64,000 bases of DNA, taken from the NCBI RefSeq assembly GCF_008728515.1, contig NC_044976.1:35487376-35551375 (forward strand), written 5' to 3'. The notes below the pieces were generated by a model. That model was not told the origin of the DNA, ran no database searches, and saw only the letters and a list, made by a program, of their open reading frames with translations. Shown one piece after another: positions 53,478 through 63,164 of this stretch; the stretch's first letter is position 1; every line of letters begins with the position of its first letter. A program made the position numbers and the translations under genes. Source of the DNA: Papio anubis (taxonomy: Eukaryota; Chordata; Mammalia; Primates; Cercopithecidae).

Positions 53478-53632
53478 ATCACAGTGCCTGGGATGTGACC
53501 CCAGCTTTTCCAGTGACTTGCTATGTGACCTTGGGCCCACCACTTCCCTCTCTGGGTCTCAGTTTCCTCATCCATAAAATGAAGGGGTGAACATCAATGT
53601 CCCCTTGACAGTGAGTCTCTGAGCCTATGAGG
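53478..53632 (+). repeat. MIR SINE
   Basis: GACTTGCTATGTGACCTTGG, CTGGGTCTCAGTTTCCTCAT and CCATAAAATGAAGGGGTGAA are sense MIR, arranged head to head with the previous antisense MIR. Confidence 0.9.
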
Positions 53633-54329
53633 ATCAAGAAACAAAACACACATGTTCCTTTTGCCTCGTTGCACTTCTGAAAGCAAGATGGGTCACCAAC
53701 AGCTCTACGGGAGCCACAAAAAATTCAGCCAGGGTTCTTGCTCTTGTCACATCTGTTCACACCGGCAGGGTCTGGTCCAGAAATACGGCCTCCACGTGTG
53801 CAGCTATGTTTCTGTCAGAGGATGTAGGTAGGCTTCATGAAGCTGGGCTTGAGTAGATTAGCCAAGGCACCCACTCGAGGAAAGAAACCATACTAGCTCT
53901 TTGTACATAAAATAATTTTTTAGAAAAGCAAAACACAAACTAAGACTGACCATTTGCTGACTCCTACCACCCCAGGCAGCACATGAGAGAGAACAGCAAA
54001 ATCCCTGCTGCCATGTCTCTGGAACACCACCCAGCAGTCTGTCTTAGCTCAGTGGGACTCCTATGCTGGAAAGTCAAAGATCTGTCCTGCCTGCTCCTCC
54101 CCATTGCCCTCCCTGCCCCCCACATCTGCTCAGTCACCAAAACCAGTCCACTCTATCTCGCTATCTTCTCATACATTGGCCCCATTGTCTCTACCCCCAA
54201 AGCATGTGTCTGGGTTCCAATCCTATATTCTCTCCCGAGGGCCACAGGGAGCCATAAGCCTGGTCCCCGGGCCCCAGTTCCTCCCTCCAACCATCTTCCA
54301 CGTGAGTGGCGAGAGAGACCACATCTTTT
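53633..54329. other. unassigned stretch
   Basis: No confident repeat. A 125-codon frame at 53983-54360 and overlapping frames show no domain; the end merges into L2. Confidence 0.3.
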
Positions 54330-54730
54330 GCATGCTCCAAATCCTCCAAAGTCTCCCTAAGGCCGACAGAATAAATCCCTTAGCATGACATTTAAAGCCC
54401 TTCAAGACCTGGTCCTAATCAGCCTCAACTGATTAATTGCCATCCACCACTCTCCTCCTCCTCACCCTCACCCACATGTCTGTCATGAGCTCTGCTTTTC
54501 CACCTAACTGCCAATCTAGGCTGTTCTTCTAGTCTGGAATTTCCAGCCCTCTCCACTCTGCACCTTCCTTCAAATGCCGTCCTCCCTAACACCCCACGGA
54601 GGCCACAATTCATCCCTTCTCTCCATTCCCATGCAGCACTTTGCACAAACCATGATTTATTTGATTCCGTATCTCTGGTGCCTGGCACTAAGCCTGGCAC
54701 ACAGGATGGATGTAGAGGCATATTTGACGG
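54330..54730 (+). mobile_element. L2 LINE 3' end
   Basis: TTTAAAGCCCTTCAAGACCT, TGTTCTTCTAGTCTGGAATT, GCCTGGCACTAAGCCTGGCA and ATTTGACGGATGAAGTG are sense L2. The overlapping 246-codon minus-strand frame is repeat-derived. Confidence 0.78.
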
Positions 54731-55059
54731 ATGAAGTGAAGTTTGGCATCTCACTCTCTCATGGCCCAGGGATTTTTTTTCATCTAGAATGTCAAGTTGC
54801 CCAAGAAAACCCAGGCATCGCCCCAGCTCTGCTGCCCACTCAAGTAACGCCTCCCGATGTCCCCCTCGCCTACATCCAGTCATCCTGCCAGCTGGGTGCC
54901 CGGAATACACTCTTTCTGTCTCATTATCCCACTCCCCTGCTCTCTGAGGACACTGAGCTTCTCCCTCCTCTGTTTGTCCATCTCGAACCCTGGGGACCTC
55001 TATCCAGGGGCAGTTCAGAGGGGAGGAGGATGAAACATGTGTGGCCGGAGGACATGAGT
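54731..55059. other. unassigned stretch
   Basis: Non-repetitive sequence containing AAGTAACGCCTCCCGATGTC. No exon or domain recognised. Confidence 0.3.
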
Positions 55060-55435
55060 AGTTTCCATACCAAGTCCCTTGAAACACACATATCTGTATT
55101 TTAGAAAAGAAGTACAACCAGTAATATCTAAACAAACAACGATGCATCCAAAATAGGAAGCCCATACAGCATGGAATGACAAGGTACCTCTACAGATACT
55201 GCTGGGGCAGTCGTGGCCTGTTGCAAAGTGAGAAGTTAGGATGGAATCCAGTTTGTATGATCTGACACCATTCTGGCAAACAGGAAAAGTCTGAATGACG
55301 GCACACCCAAATGTCATGGGGCCTATTTCTGGATGGTGGGGAGTATGGATTATTTTTACATTTGTCTTTAAACTTTTATACTGTCTGAGTTTTTTTTTAA
55401 CAAAGAGCATGAACTTTTATGTTCAGAAAAACAAT
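55060..55435 (+). mobile_element. L1M (ME-like) 3' end
   Basis: ACACCCAAATGTCATGGGGC, CTGGATGGTGGGGAGTATGG, ATTATTTTTACATTTGTCTT and GCATGAACTTTTATGTTCAG follow the L1ME terminal region also seen at 11030-11170. Confidence 0.65.
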
Positions 55436-55444
55436 CATATTTCC

Positions 55445-55530
55445 ATATTGAAAGAAGAGGAGGAGGAGGAAGAAGAGAGCAGAGAGGAGGACAGAAGGAG
55501 AAAAAAAAAATAAATCAGAAAAATGAAGAT
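55445..55530 (+). repeat. (GAG/GAA)n purine tract
   Basis: AGAAGAGGAGGAGGAGGAAG, then mixed purines and a run of ten A. Confidence 0.9.
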
Positions 55531-56024
55531 GAAGATAAATGCCCCACAAGATGCTCTGAGCTGCTCCTCCAACCCAGGATCTGTAAGCCCTCATCAGTGC
55601 CCACTGCCCCAGACAGACCCCTGACTCACCCCAGACCCTGCTCTCCTGCCTGTGGCACACTCCTCTGGGACCCCAGCTTCCTTCTGGCGTCTAAGGCTCA
55701 GCTAAACCTCTGGATCACAATGCCACCCTGCCTCTGGCTGAAGGGTAGAGTGACCATCAGGGCTGTTGTCTCAGACCAACCCCTTTCGCTCATCTGTCTC
55801 TGGACAAAACACCAGGGAAAGAACCCAATCCCTTACCCCTGGTCCCTGTAAGGGGAGACTCATGCAGAAACACCGCACCAGTGTCCAGCTTGGCACAATC
55901 TGCAAACATATTCCTTTAAGGCACTGATGAGAACTCACCATGGAGGGTTTGAATTGGTTAAAGCCTCTGTGTGAATCTACAGAGCACTGGGCTCCCATAC
56001 AGAAAGGCAACATTGTCAGTGCAG
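55531..56024. other. unassigned stretch
   Basis: Non-repetitive; no exon recognised. Confidence 0.3.
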
Positions 56025-56235
56025 GTCCTGGCCCACTTGCTGGTAGCAGCATGACCTTGGCCTAGTTACTTAACTTCCCTGCACCTCTCTTTCCTCACCT
56101 GTGAAGTGGGAGTGCTGGTCATCATAATGCAAGTGTTTCAGGACTATCAAGAAGACCAAACCAGATCACCAATGTAAAGCACTGAGCACAGTGCCCGGCA
56201 CACAGTAGGCGCTCAAGAAAGAAGAGGTTTTTTCA
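56025..56235 (+). repeat. MIR SINE
   Basis: GCAGCATGACCTTGGCCTAG, TTCCTCACCTGTGAAGTGGG, AATGTAAAGCACTGAGCACA and GGCACACAGTAGGCGCTCAA are sense MIR. Confidence 0.92.
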
Positions 56236-56889
56236 TTGTTGGCAGAATTGTTCTAATCTTGCAGCGGTAGGTCACAGACACAGCTATTACCACTGGCAGT
56301 CCCGCTAACAACAGGAGCTCAGTGTGTCCTGAGCGGTTACCATTAGGAGGCTGGCAATGCCTGAGGGATTCTGATGACGGGAAAATCGATTGGGGTTCAT
56401 GTACAGGGGAAAGAACTATATTTGTCAGGGGAGGATTTTTTGCACAAGAGAAATGTGAAGGGCTTCTTTCAGCTCATCCTCTTTCCTCCTTGAGAACATC
56501 TAGTCTTATTAAAGATATAACAAGGAGGATGGTTCCCACCTTCATCAGGGCCGGTTAGGGAGAGAAGACGCCAAGGCAAAGGAGAAGAAGGAAGACGTCA
56601 TCTGTCTGTTGAGGCCAAGACCTCAGGACACCTCTAAGAAGCTCCAAAGAGAGAAGCCCATGCATGTGCATGTGAAAAGCAGCAAGAGTGCTCCAACCTG
56701 TGGTCAGCTGCAGGAGACTCTCGTGAGACCTGGATGACTGAGAGTTTCCAGACTCTCCACCATCTTTTGGTTTCGGACTCCTTTTCTTGCTTCCAGAATC
56801 CCTCATGTCCCAGCTTATGGCTCTTCACTCACAGCCACACTGATGTTTTCAGCCTGCACTGGACAGTCCCATCCATGTGTCAGGACCTG
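56236..56889. other. unassigned stretch
   Basis: Non-repetitive; frames of up to 83 codons without domains. Confidence 0.3.
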
Positions 56890-56975
56890 ATTTTTCATTC
56901 AGTTCATAAATCTGTGCAGATGCCTGCTGTGTGCTGGGAGAGACAGAGGTGAAACTGATGTAGATCCTGGAGGTA
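56890..56975 (-). repeat. L2 tail fragment
   Basis: CATTCAGTTCATAAATCTGT and GATGCCTGCTGTGTGCTGGG are reversed L2 tail. Confidence 0.5.
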
Positions 56976-57029
56976 GGAAGAGAACAGGACGCGCACATCC
57001 TTCAGTCAGTGAGACGTGGCATGTACACA

Positions 57030-57540
57030 AACAAACCCAAGTCATGTCAATCCCTCATGTTACTCTTCTGCTGAACATCTTCAGGGGCTCCCTATAATCT
57101 ATCTGTGTGACAGTGTTCAAATCCCTGAGCATAGCATCCAGACCCTCTCCCCATCAGCCATAACTGACCTTTTCCATCACTCTGCCTCCTCTATTCCAGC
57201 CTTGCTGAACACCAACATGTTCATGCCTCTAGGTCTTTGCCCATGCTCTGAATTCTTCCCCATTTGACAGACTCCTACATTTCCCTCAGTACCCTGTTCA
57301 AATGCCCACTCCTCCACCTATCTTCTTAAGCAACTCCAGCAATTTTTGGTCTTTTTGATTTCTGTGTTCCCAGAACAGTGGGTGCAAATGTTTATTTCAG
57401 CACTTATTATGATATTTCATATATATTTTATATGTTCATCATTAAGCTTTAAGGGCAAGGTCCATGTCTTATTAATATCTCAATTATATAACAGTACCTG
57501 GCATACAGTAAGGGCTCAACAAATGTTTGTCTAATAAAAT
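57030..57540 (+). mobile_element. L2 LINE 3' end
   Basis: TCTAGGTCTTTGCCCATGCT, CCTGTTCAAATGCCCACTCC, TTTAAGGGCAAGGTCCATGT, GTACCTGGCATACAGTAAGG and GCTCAACAAATGTTTGTCTA are sense L2. Confidence 0.9.
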
Positions 57541-57949
57541 ATAGTTGGACACCAACCCAAATGCCCATCAGTGATAGACTGGATAAAGAAAATGTGGTAC
57601 ATATACACCATGGAATACTATGCAGCCATAAAAAGGAATGAGATCATGTCTTTTGCAGAGACATGGATGAAGCTGGAAGCCATCATCCTCAGCAAACTAA
57701 CACAGGAACAGAAAAGCAAACACTACATGTTCTCACTTATAAGTGGGAGCTGAACATTGAGGACACATGGACACAGAGAGGGGAACAACACACACCAGGG
57801 CCTGTTCAGGGGTGGGGGGTGAGGTGAGGGGAGGGAACTTAGAGGAGGGGCCAACAGGTACAGCAAACCACCATGGCACACGTATACCTATGTAACAAAC
57901 CTGCACATTCTGCACATGTATCTTGTTTTCTTTTTTTAGAAAGAAAAAG

Positions 57950-57950
<1 letters not shown>
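57541..57950 (+). mobile_element. primate L1 (PA/PB-like) 3' end
   Basis: ORF2 end and 3'UTR: GTGGTACATATACACCATGG, AATACTATGCAGCCATAAAA, ACATGGATGAAGCTGGAAGC, CATGTTCTCACTTATAAGTG, GGGGAACAACACACACCAGG and TGTAACAAACCTGCACATTC. Only the last 400 bases remain. Youngest LINE in the window; the 60-codon frame at 57571-57753 is L1 ORF2 remnant. Confidence 0.96.

Positions 57951-57982
<32 letters not shown>
57951..57982 (+). repeat. (TA)n microsatellite
   Basis: About fourteen TA units following AAAGAAA at the L1 tail. Confidence 0.97.
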
Positions 57983-57983
<1 letters not shown>

Positions 57984-58029
57984 ACAAAAAAATACAAGAA
58001 AAAAATATTTTCCATCTCTCTACGCTCCC

Positions 58030-58281
58030 AATGTTCAACTTCCCTAGTACTAAGGGAAATTCAAACTACAACAATGATAAGGTGCCATGAAACCCACTGG
58101 ATTAGCAAAAAGTGTGAAAGATAGAGAATATTCTGTCTTGATGAAGATGTAAAGGCAAGAATTGCTACAATTTTTGGAAGGAAATATTGTGCCATCTGTT
58201 AACAGAATGTATATACCTGTTGACTCTTCAATCCCACAGTTATGAATTTATCCTATGGAAATAAAAGCATCAGCATAGAAG
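58030..58281 (+). mobile_element. L1M fragment
   Basis: GGGAAATTCAAACTACAACA, GATAAGGTGCCATGAAACCC, ACTGGATTAGCAAAAAGTGT and TATGAATTTATCCTATGGAA are the diverged ORF2 end of an old L1. Confidence 0.7.
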
Positions 58282-58320
58282 GTATATTAGTAATCTACTG
58301 TTGCTTAATAAATCACCCCA

Positions 58321-58600
58321 GGCCTGGTGTGGTGGCTCACACCTGTAATTCCATCACTTTGGAGACTGAGGCGGCAGGATCACTTGAACCCAGGAGTTCA
58401 AGACCAGGCTGGGCAATGTGGTGAAACCCTGTCTCTACCTTAAAAAATACAAAAATTAGCCAGGCATGGTGGCAGATGCCTGTAGTCCCAGCTATTTCGG
58501 AGGCTAAGGTGGGGGGAATCTCTTGAGCCTAGGAGGCGGAGGTTGAAGTGGGTCAAGATCACGCCACTGCACTCCAGCCTGGGTTAAAGAGTGAGACCTT
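58321..58600 (+). mobile_element. older Alu (J/S-like) nested in the LTR
   Basis: GGCCTGGTGTGGTGGCTCAC, CCAGGCTGGGCAATGTGGTG, AAAATTAGCCAGGCATGGTG and CTGCACTCCAGCCTGGGTTA. Several indels versus consensus. The A tail is replaced by (TC)n(CA)n. Confidence 0.93.
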
Positions 58601-58628
58601 GTCTCTCTCTCTCTCTCACACACACACA

Positions 58629-58673
<45 letters not shown>
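58600..58673 (+). repeat. (TC)n(CA)n microsatellite at Alu tail
   Basis: CTCTCTCTCTCTCT runs into CACACACACAGACACAC and a pure CA run of about twenty units. Confidence 0.97.
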
Positions 58674-59100
58674 CTTGGCAGCTTGGAACAACACACATTT
58701 ATTATCTCCTGACTTCTGTGGGTAAGGAATCCGGCCCTGGGTCAGGGTCTCTCACAGGCTGCATTCAACATGTCTGCTGGGGCTGCACTCATCTGAAGGC
58801 TTGACTGGGGAAGGATCTGGTTCCAGGCTCACTCACGTGGTTGTTGGCAGTTTTCAATTCCTCAAGGGGCTTTGGATGGAAGTCCTCAGTTCCTCACTGA
58901 TGGTTGGCTTCAGGCCACCCTCAGCTCCTTGCCAAGTAGCCCTCTCTGTCAGAGTAAGCACATGAGAAGAGCCAGGGAGAAGACACCAAGATGACAGAAG
59001 CCACAGTCTTTTGTAACCTAATCACAGAGGTGACATCCTGTCAATTTTGCTGTGTTCTGTTCATTAGAAGCAAGTCACTAGGTCCAGCTCACATGCAAGA

Positions 59101-59129
59101 TGAGGGGATAACACAAGGTTATCCCCTCA
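59101..59129. repeat. perfect inverted repeat within LTR
   Basis: TGAGGGGATAAC at 59101-59112 and GTTATCCCCTCA at 59118-59129 pair over 12 bases around the loop ACAAG. Confidence 0.97.
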
Positions 59130-59176
59130 ATACCAGGAGGTGGGAATCATTGGGAGCCACATCAGAAGCTGTGGGT

Positions 59177-59255
59177 CACAGTGTGTGTGTGTGAGTGTGT
59201 GTGTCTGAGTGCGTGTGTGTATGTGTATGCGTAAGAGTGTGCACATGCATGTGAA
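59177..59255 (+). repeat. degenerate (GT)n tract
   Basis: GTGTGTGTGTGTGAGTGTGT, then GTGCGTGTGTGTATGTGTAT and GTGCACATGCATGTG. Confidence 0.92.
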
Positions 59256-59479
59256 TCATGGAGAAAGACATGTAAGGAACACTCAAAATCCTTAACAAGG
59301 GTTATTGGGGACTTGGGTCAGGAGTGGGGAATTGAAGAGGCAGAAGTGGGAGGAGAAAATGCATTGTATAAATCTCTATTTTATTTGGCCTTTTAAATAA
59401 GTAGGCATTAATGTTATAACTTAAAAAAATAGGTAGATTTGAGGTCATAAATGCCCAAGTGTAGTGTCCTGAGAATTGA

Positions 59480-59665
59480 TAGAAGGAAAAACCTATCCCA
59501 GTATGGGGAGAGAGGTAGGGAAATCAGGGAAGCCTTCACAGTGGAGACTGTTTGAAGTGGGTCTTGAAATATGAGCTGGATTTGGACATGCAGAAATGGC
59601 AGGAATGACTTAGAAGGGAAGAGTGCAACAGATGGCAAGCTAACTGTCCTAGGGCCAAAGAGTTC
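59480..59665 (-). repeat. L2 internal segment
   Basis: ATCAGGGAAGCCTTCACAGT, GTGGGTCTTGAAATATGAGC and GCAGAAATGGCAGGAATGAC follow the reversed L2 order. Confidence 0.6.
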
Positions 59666-60399
59666 TCAAGGTGAGACAAGCTAACAGAGCACAGGCATTC
59701 AGCCAGGGCGCCTAGACCAACCTGGGACGTGCCTACCTGGCTTTCTCCAGACCCATGTAAGAGTGGCTGCAGGGGAGGTGTCAGTTGCAACTGAGCCCTC
59801 AGAGTCTCTGGCAGAAAGTTCTAGACCTTTGCACCTCCTCACACTGCTTCCAAACTTCAGAGTCACAAGCACAAGTCCCATTCTAAGGGCCAGGGCAACT
59901 AGGAGCCTGAGCCCCACCCAACTGAGCCTACCAAGAGGCCCACAGCAATGGAAGGAGAAATACCAACATTCCCTTTCTCTCCCCATGGCTCCACTGAAGG
60001 GGGTCCTCCATTCATCACAGAGAGAGAGTCCACACTCTGGTTGTTCTGTGGAGCAAAGCCCTTTATATCTCCCTGGCCATTAACTTCACTAAATGTACCC
60101 CAATCCATCTCCAGGAAGAGCTGGCTTCATCAGAGTCATAGGCTGGGGCTGGCCCTAGCTCAGAGGTCCCTCCAACAAAAGGGAACTTAGAACTATGAGG
60201 CTGAACCAGACAAGGCTTTTGGTTAGTATGTAAACACAAACCACAAGAAAATTAGTCCTTCAAAGGCTCTCCCTGATTATTTCCTCTGGGTCGGCTCCAA
60301 GCTGGGAAAGGGAAGAGGCTTAGACCCAGCTCCCTGCCTTGGAGCAGCCCTTGGCCAAGTTGGGGTCAAGAGCCTGTATTGGACCATTCCAGAACAGGA
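59666..60399. other. unassigned stretch
   Basis: Non-repetitive; a 106-codon plus-strand frame (59763-60083) and overlapping minus frames have no domain. Confidence 0.3.
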
Positions 60400-60715
60400 T
60401 GGTGTGGGGCTTAAGGGAGGTGAAGAATGGTTTCACAAAGAGGAGGAGACACATGGACAGGGTTCTGAAGAGTGAGTAGAAGTTTGATGAAAAGAAAGGG
60501 AGGACAGGCACTTTAAGTAGAGTAAACAGCACGTGCAAAGACATGGCATCTGGACCAGCAGTTCAATGTAGCTGGAACTTGAAGGAGGAGAAGAAGGGGA
60601 GAGGGGACAGGATTGGCAGGGGGCAAGAGAGGAAAGGGAGCTCAGGGTCAGAGGTGAGGGATTTTATAAGGTAAAGTGTAACAAGGTTCTTTGACAGTCA
60701 CCGAGGGGTTTGTGG
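60400..60715 (-). repeat. L2 internal segment
   Basis: ACAGGGTTCTGAAGAGTGAG, GAAAGGGAGGACAGGCACTT and CAGCACGTGCAAAGACATGG are reversed L2, diverged. Confidence 0.55.
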
Positions 60716-60784
60716 CTCATTAAAGATTATTTAAGAAGTGTAACCTCTGGATATGTTAGGCCTTCTGTGTTGGCAAGTCTCATA

Positions 60785-61008
60785 AATCATTGACAATAGC
60801 TGCCGTTTATTGAGCACTTACTCTAAAGGCTTCATATGGATTATCTCATTTAATCTCACACGAACCCTCTGGGAAATGTAGTGTTACCCCCATTTCCCAG
60901 ACGAGGAATTGAAGGCCTAGGGTCACACACACACAAATAGGTGGACAAGCCAGAATTTGAAATGGGGTCTGCCTGATGCCAAAGCCATGCTCCTAACCAC
61001 TGTGCCCT
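60785..61008 (-). repeat. near full-length MIR SINE
   Basis: CCGTTTATTGAGCACTTACT, TCTCATTTAATCTCACACGA, CCCCATTTCCCAGACGAGGA and CATGCTCCTAACCACTGTGC span antisense MIR. Confidence 0.93.
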
Positions 61009-61574
61009 GCGGCCTTCTGGTTAGCACAGATGACAGGCAGGCAAGTTCATCACTTTCACAGATGCCATGAGGCTGGAAGACAAAGCAAATACTCAGGACA
61101 ATAGAGCTGATTCAAGCCATCTGGATAGGCTGGTACCCTGGGCATGGGGCCAGCATGCCAGGGCAGAATGCATCAGGCACAGATGTGAAGTCCTGGACTT
61201 GGGAGCAAAGCCCTGCCCAAGGACAGGCAGGAGATGTGTGGCTTACCCATGGCCTTGAGCGCTCTGCAGCTTCCAGAGCCTGGGCCTGCCTGCCCGGGCC
61301 CTGGGCCAGGAGAATCAGATTAAGAAGTCCTCATCCCACTTGGGGGGCTGGGCAGCTGGTAACTGGAGATGAACTCCAGGCTGACTTCAGCTTGCAGCCT
61401 TGGAGGACTGTTGCTCTCCTGTCTCTTCTGTCATCATCACTGTCCCCACTCATGTCTCCTCTGGTGGCCCTGATGAAGCTGGAGCCAGCCCTTAACCATC
61501 CCAACCAAGAGGTAAGGTTGAAGTGAGGCTGGGTCTCACAGGAGGTGGGAAGGCCCACGGTGTAACTTCCAAAA
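61009..61574. other. unassigned stretch
   Basis: Non-repetitive; a 123-codon plus-strand frame (61155-61526) lacks any recognisable domain. Confidence 0.3.
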
Positions 61575-61795
61575 ATTGCCCTAGGCCAGTGTTTTCACAT
61601 TTTCTTAAGCTGCAGACCCTTCTCTTTCATTTAAATCTTACGCAGACCCAGTGTGTGAAATAGGTAAGGTAGGAGCATCTCTGGTTGAAACCAGGCTGGG
61701 GCTGGACTCTCACTGGTCTTCCAGCACCCCCCAGGGGGTCTCTGAGAGGTCTGTAAGGGGTCATCTGAACACAGTGTGAAACCCAACAGGCTAGA
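61575..61795 (+). mobile_element. possible hAT-type DNA transposon remnant
   Basis: CCAGTGTTTTCACATTTTCT with GCAGACCCTTCT at the left and CACAGTGTGAAACCC at the right resemble degraded CAGTG-type terminal inverted repeats. GGGGTCTCTGAGAGG lies inside. Weak. Confidence 0.35.
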
Positions 61796-61811
61796 TCACT
61801 TCAAAAGGCCC

Positions 61812-62053
61812 CAATAGACTGAATATTTGTGCAGAGCCCTCATAAAAGGGATCAGTGCCCTTATAAAAGAGACCCTATAGAGCTCCCTACCCCTTCCACC
61901 ATGTGAAGACACAGCAAGAGGGTGCCATCTAGAAACCAGAAGGCAGGCCCTCGTCAGACACTGAATCTGCCAGTGCCTTGATGTTGGACTTCCCAGCCTC
62001 CAGAACTGTGAGAAATAAAATTATATTGTATATAAGCCACCCAGTCTAGGATA
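61812..62053 (+). mobile_element. MaLR (MLT1/MST-like) LTR, left part
   Basis: ACTGAATATTTGTG, GCCCTTATAAAAGAGACCCT, CCACCATGTGAAGACACAGC, CTTGGACTTCCCAGCC..., AACTGTGAGAAATAAA and TAAGCCACCCAGTCTAGG (as TATAAGCCACCCAGTC) are in LTR order, with an internal deletion near the start. Interrupted by a Tigger-like element. Confidence 0.85.
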
Positions 62054-62415
62054 CAGGCAGTCCCCAACTTACAAAGGTTCAACTTATTATTTTTTGACTT
62101 TACAATGGCACAAAAGCAATATGCATTCAGTAGAAACTACTTGAGTACCTGTACAACCATTCTGGTTTTCACTTTCAGTGCAGTATTCAATAAATTACAT
62201 GAGATATTCTACACTTTTTAATAAAATTGGCTTTGTGTTAGATGATTTTGCTCAACTACAGGCAAACGTAAATGTTCTGAGCACGTTTAAGGTTGGCGAG
62301 GCTGAGCAATGCTGTTCAGTAGGTTGGGGTATTAAATGCATTTTCAACTTATGATATTTTCAACTTACAATGGATTTATCAGGGCATAACCCTATCATAA
62401 GTCAAGGAGTATCTG
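62054..62415 (+). mobile_element. Tigger/MER6-like mariner-type DNA transposon
   Basis: 362 bases with terminal inverted repeats starting CAG: CAGGCAGTCCCCAACTTACA at the left and CAGATACTCCTTGACTTATG as the reverse complement of the right. Flanked by TA at 62052-62053 and 62416-62417, the TcMar target duplication. Non-autonomous; subfamily name tentative. Confidence 0.9.
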
Positions 62416-62449
62416 TATTCTGTTATAGCAGCCTGAACAGACTAAAACA
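62416..62449 (+). mobile_element. MaLR LTR, right end
   Basis: TTCTGTTATAGCAGCCTGAA then CAGACTAAAACA is the LTR 3' terminus, completing 61812-62053. Confidence 0.85.
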
Positions 62450-62487
62450 GGCCCCGAGCTCAGAAATGCTGTGACCCTTTAATTCCT

Positions 62488-62613
62488 AGTGAATAATCAT
62501 AGAAAAAACTAACACGTATTGAGTATTAACTATGCACCAGGCACTAAACTAAGAGCTTTATACAAATTCCTTTCTTTAATCCTCATCACAAACCTACAAC
62601 GTAGGTTTTATTA
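62488..62613 (-). repeat. MIR SINE, part 1, split by LTR
   Basis: CGTATTGAGTATTAACTATG, CACCAGGCACTAAACTAAGA and TTTAATCCTCATCACAAACC are the antisense MIR 3' half. Confidence 0.88.
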
Positions 62614-63022
62614 CATGGCAGAGACCGCCAGCTGCCCACCAAACGCTACTCTCTCTTTCCTTTAACGACACACGACTACATTCCCCAGCTTCCTTTGCAG
62701 TGTGGAGAGGCCATGTAACCAAGTTCTGCCCAAAGCATGTGAGCAAGGGTGATGTCCACCACTTCCAGGCAAGGGAAACTGAGAGAGTGGCTGAATTCCC
62801 CACCCTCTACCTCCTGCCCTCTGGCTGGGACGGTGACCAATAGAGCTACTGCGGAAGCCTGATGCTGAAATGTAGGGCGTGAGTCCCTGAATTGACCCAG
62901 TGTGGGTGGTGCCCCCTGCTGACCTGGAGCCCACCCCACCTGTACTATTACCTGAGAGAGAAAAATGTCCATCTAGCTTGAGCCATCGCAATGTAGGTGT
63001 CTGTGTAACAGCAGTACAGCCT
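62614..63022 (+). mobile_element. MaLR/ERVL-like LTR nested in MIR
   Basis: GAGGCCATGTAACCAAGTTC, GATGTCCACCACTTCCAGGC, CACCCTCTACCTCCTGCCCT and GTGTAACAGCAGTACAGCC match the LTR family at 5889 and 12448. It cuts a MIR precisely; flanks TTATTA and TTATCA may be the TSD. Confidence 0.6.
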
Positions 63023-63140
63023 TATCATATCCCCATTTTTCAGAGGGAGGAAGTCAAAAGGATTAGGTAACTCCCTAGATCACCCAGCTAGTGGCACAGG
63101 CAGAGTGTGGAGACATTCAGTCCGATTCTAAAGTCCCTGC
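63023..63140 (-). repeat. MIR SINE, part 2
   Basis: ATATCCCCATTTTTCAGAGG, AACTCCCTAGATCACCCAGC and TAGTGGCACAGGCAGAGTGT continue the MIR of 62488-62613. Confidence 0.88.
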
Positions 63141-63164
63141 CCTCAAACCAGGACAATGGCCTGC

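Larger units (their letters stand above)
58282..59178 (-). mobile_element. MaLR/ERVL-like LTR, split by Alu
   Basis: Left terminus GTATATTAGTAATCTACTGT, then after the Alu ACACACATTTATTATCTCCT, GGGGCTGCACTCATCTGAAG, AGGCTTGACTGGGGAAGGAT, AGAAGCAAGTCACTAGGTCC and AATACCAGGAGGTGGGAATC. TATTAG at the left is the reversed LTR end. Family name uncertain; no viral genes present. Confidence 0.6.

Noticed and set aside
54574..55104. 176-codon plus-strand open frame
   Set aside because: Begins inside the L2 tail and overlaps the 246-codon frame on the other strand; no domain.
54425..55165. 246-codon minus-strand open frame
   Set aside because: It starts in an L1M-like segment and runs through unassigned DNA into an L2 3' end, so it spans unrelated elements and has no domain.
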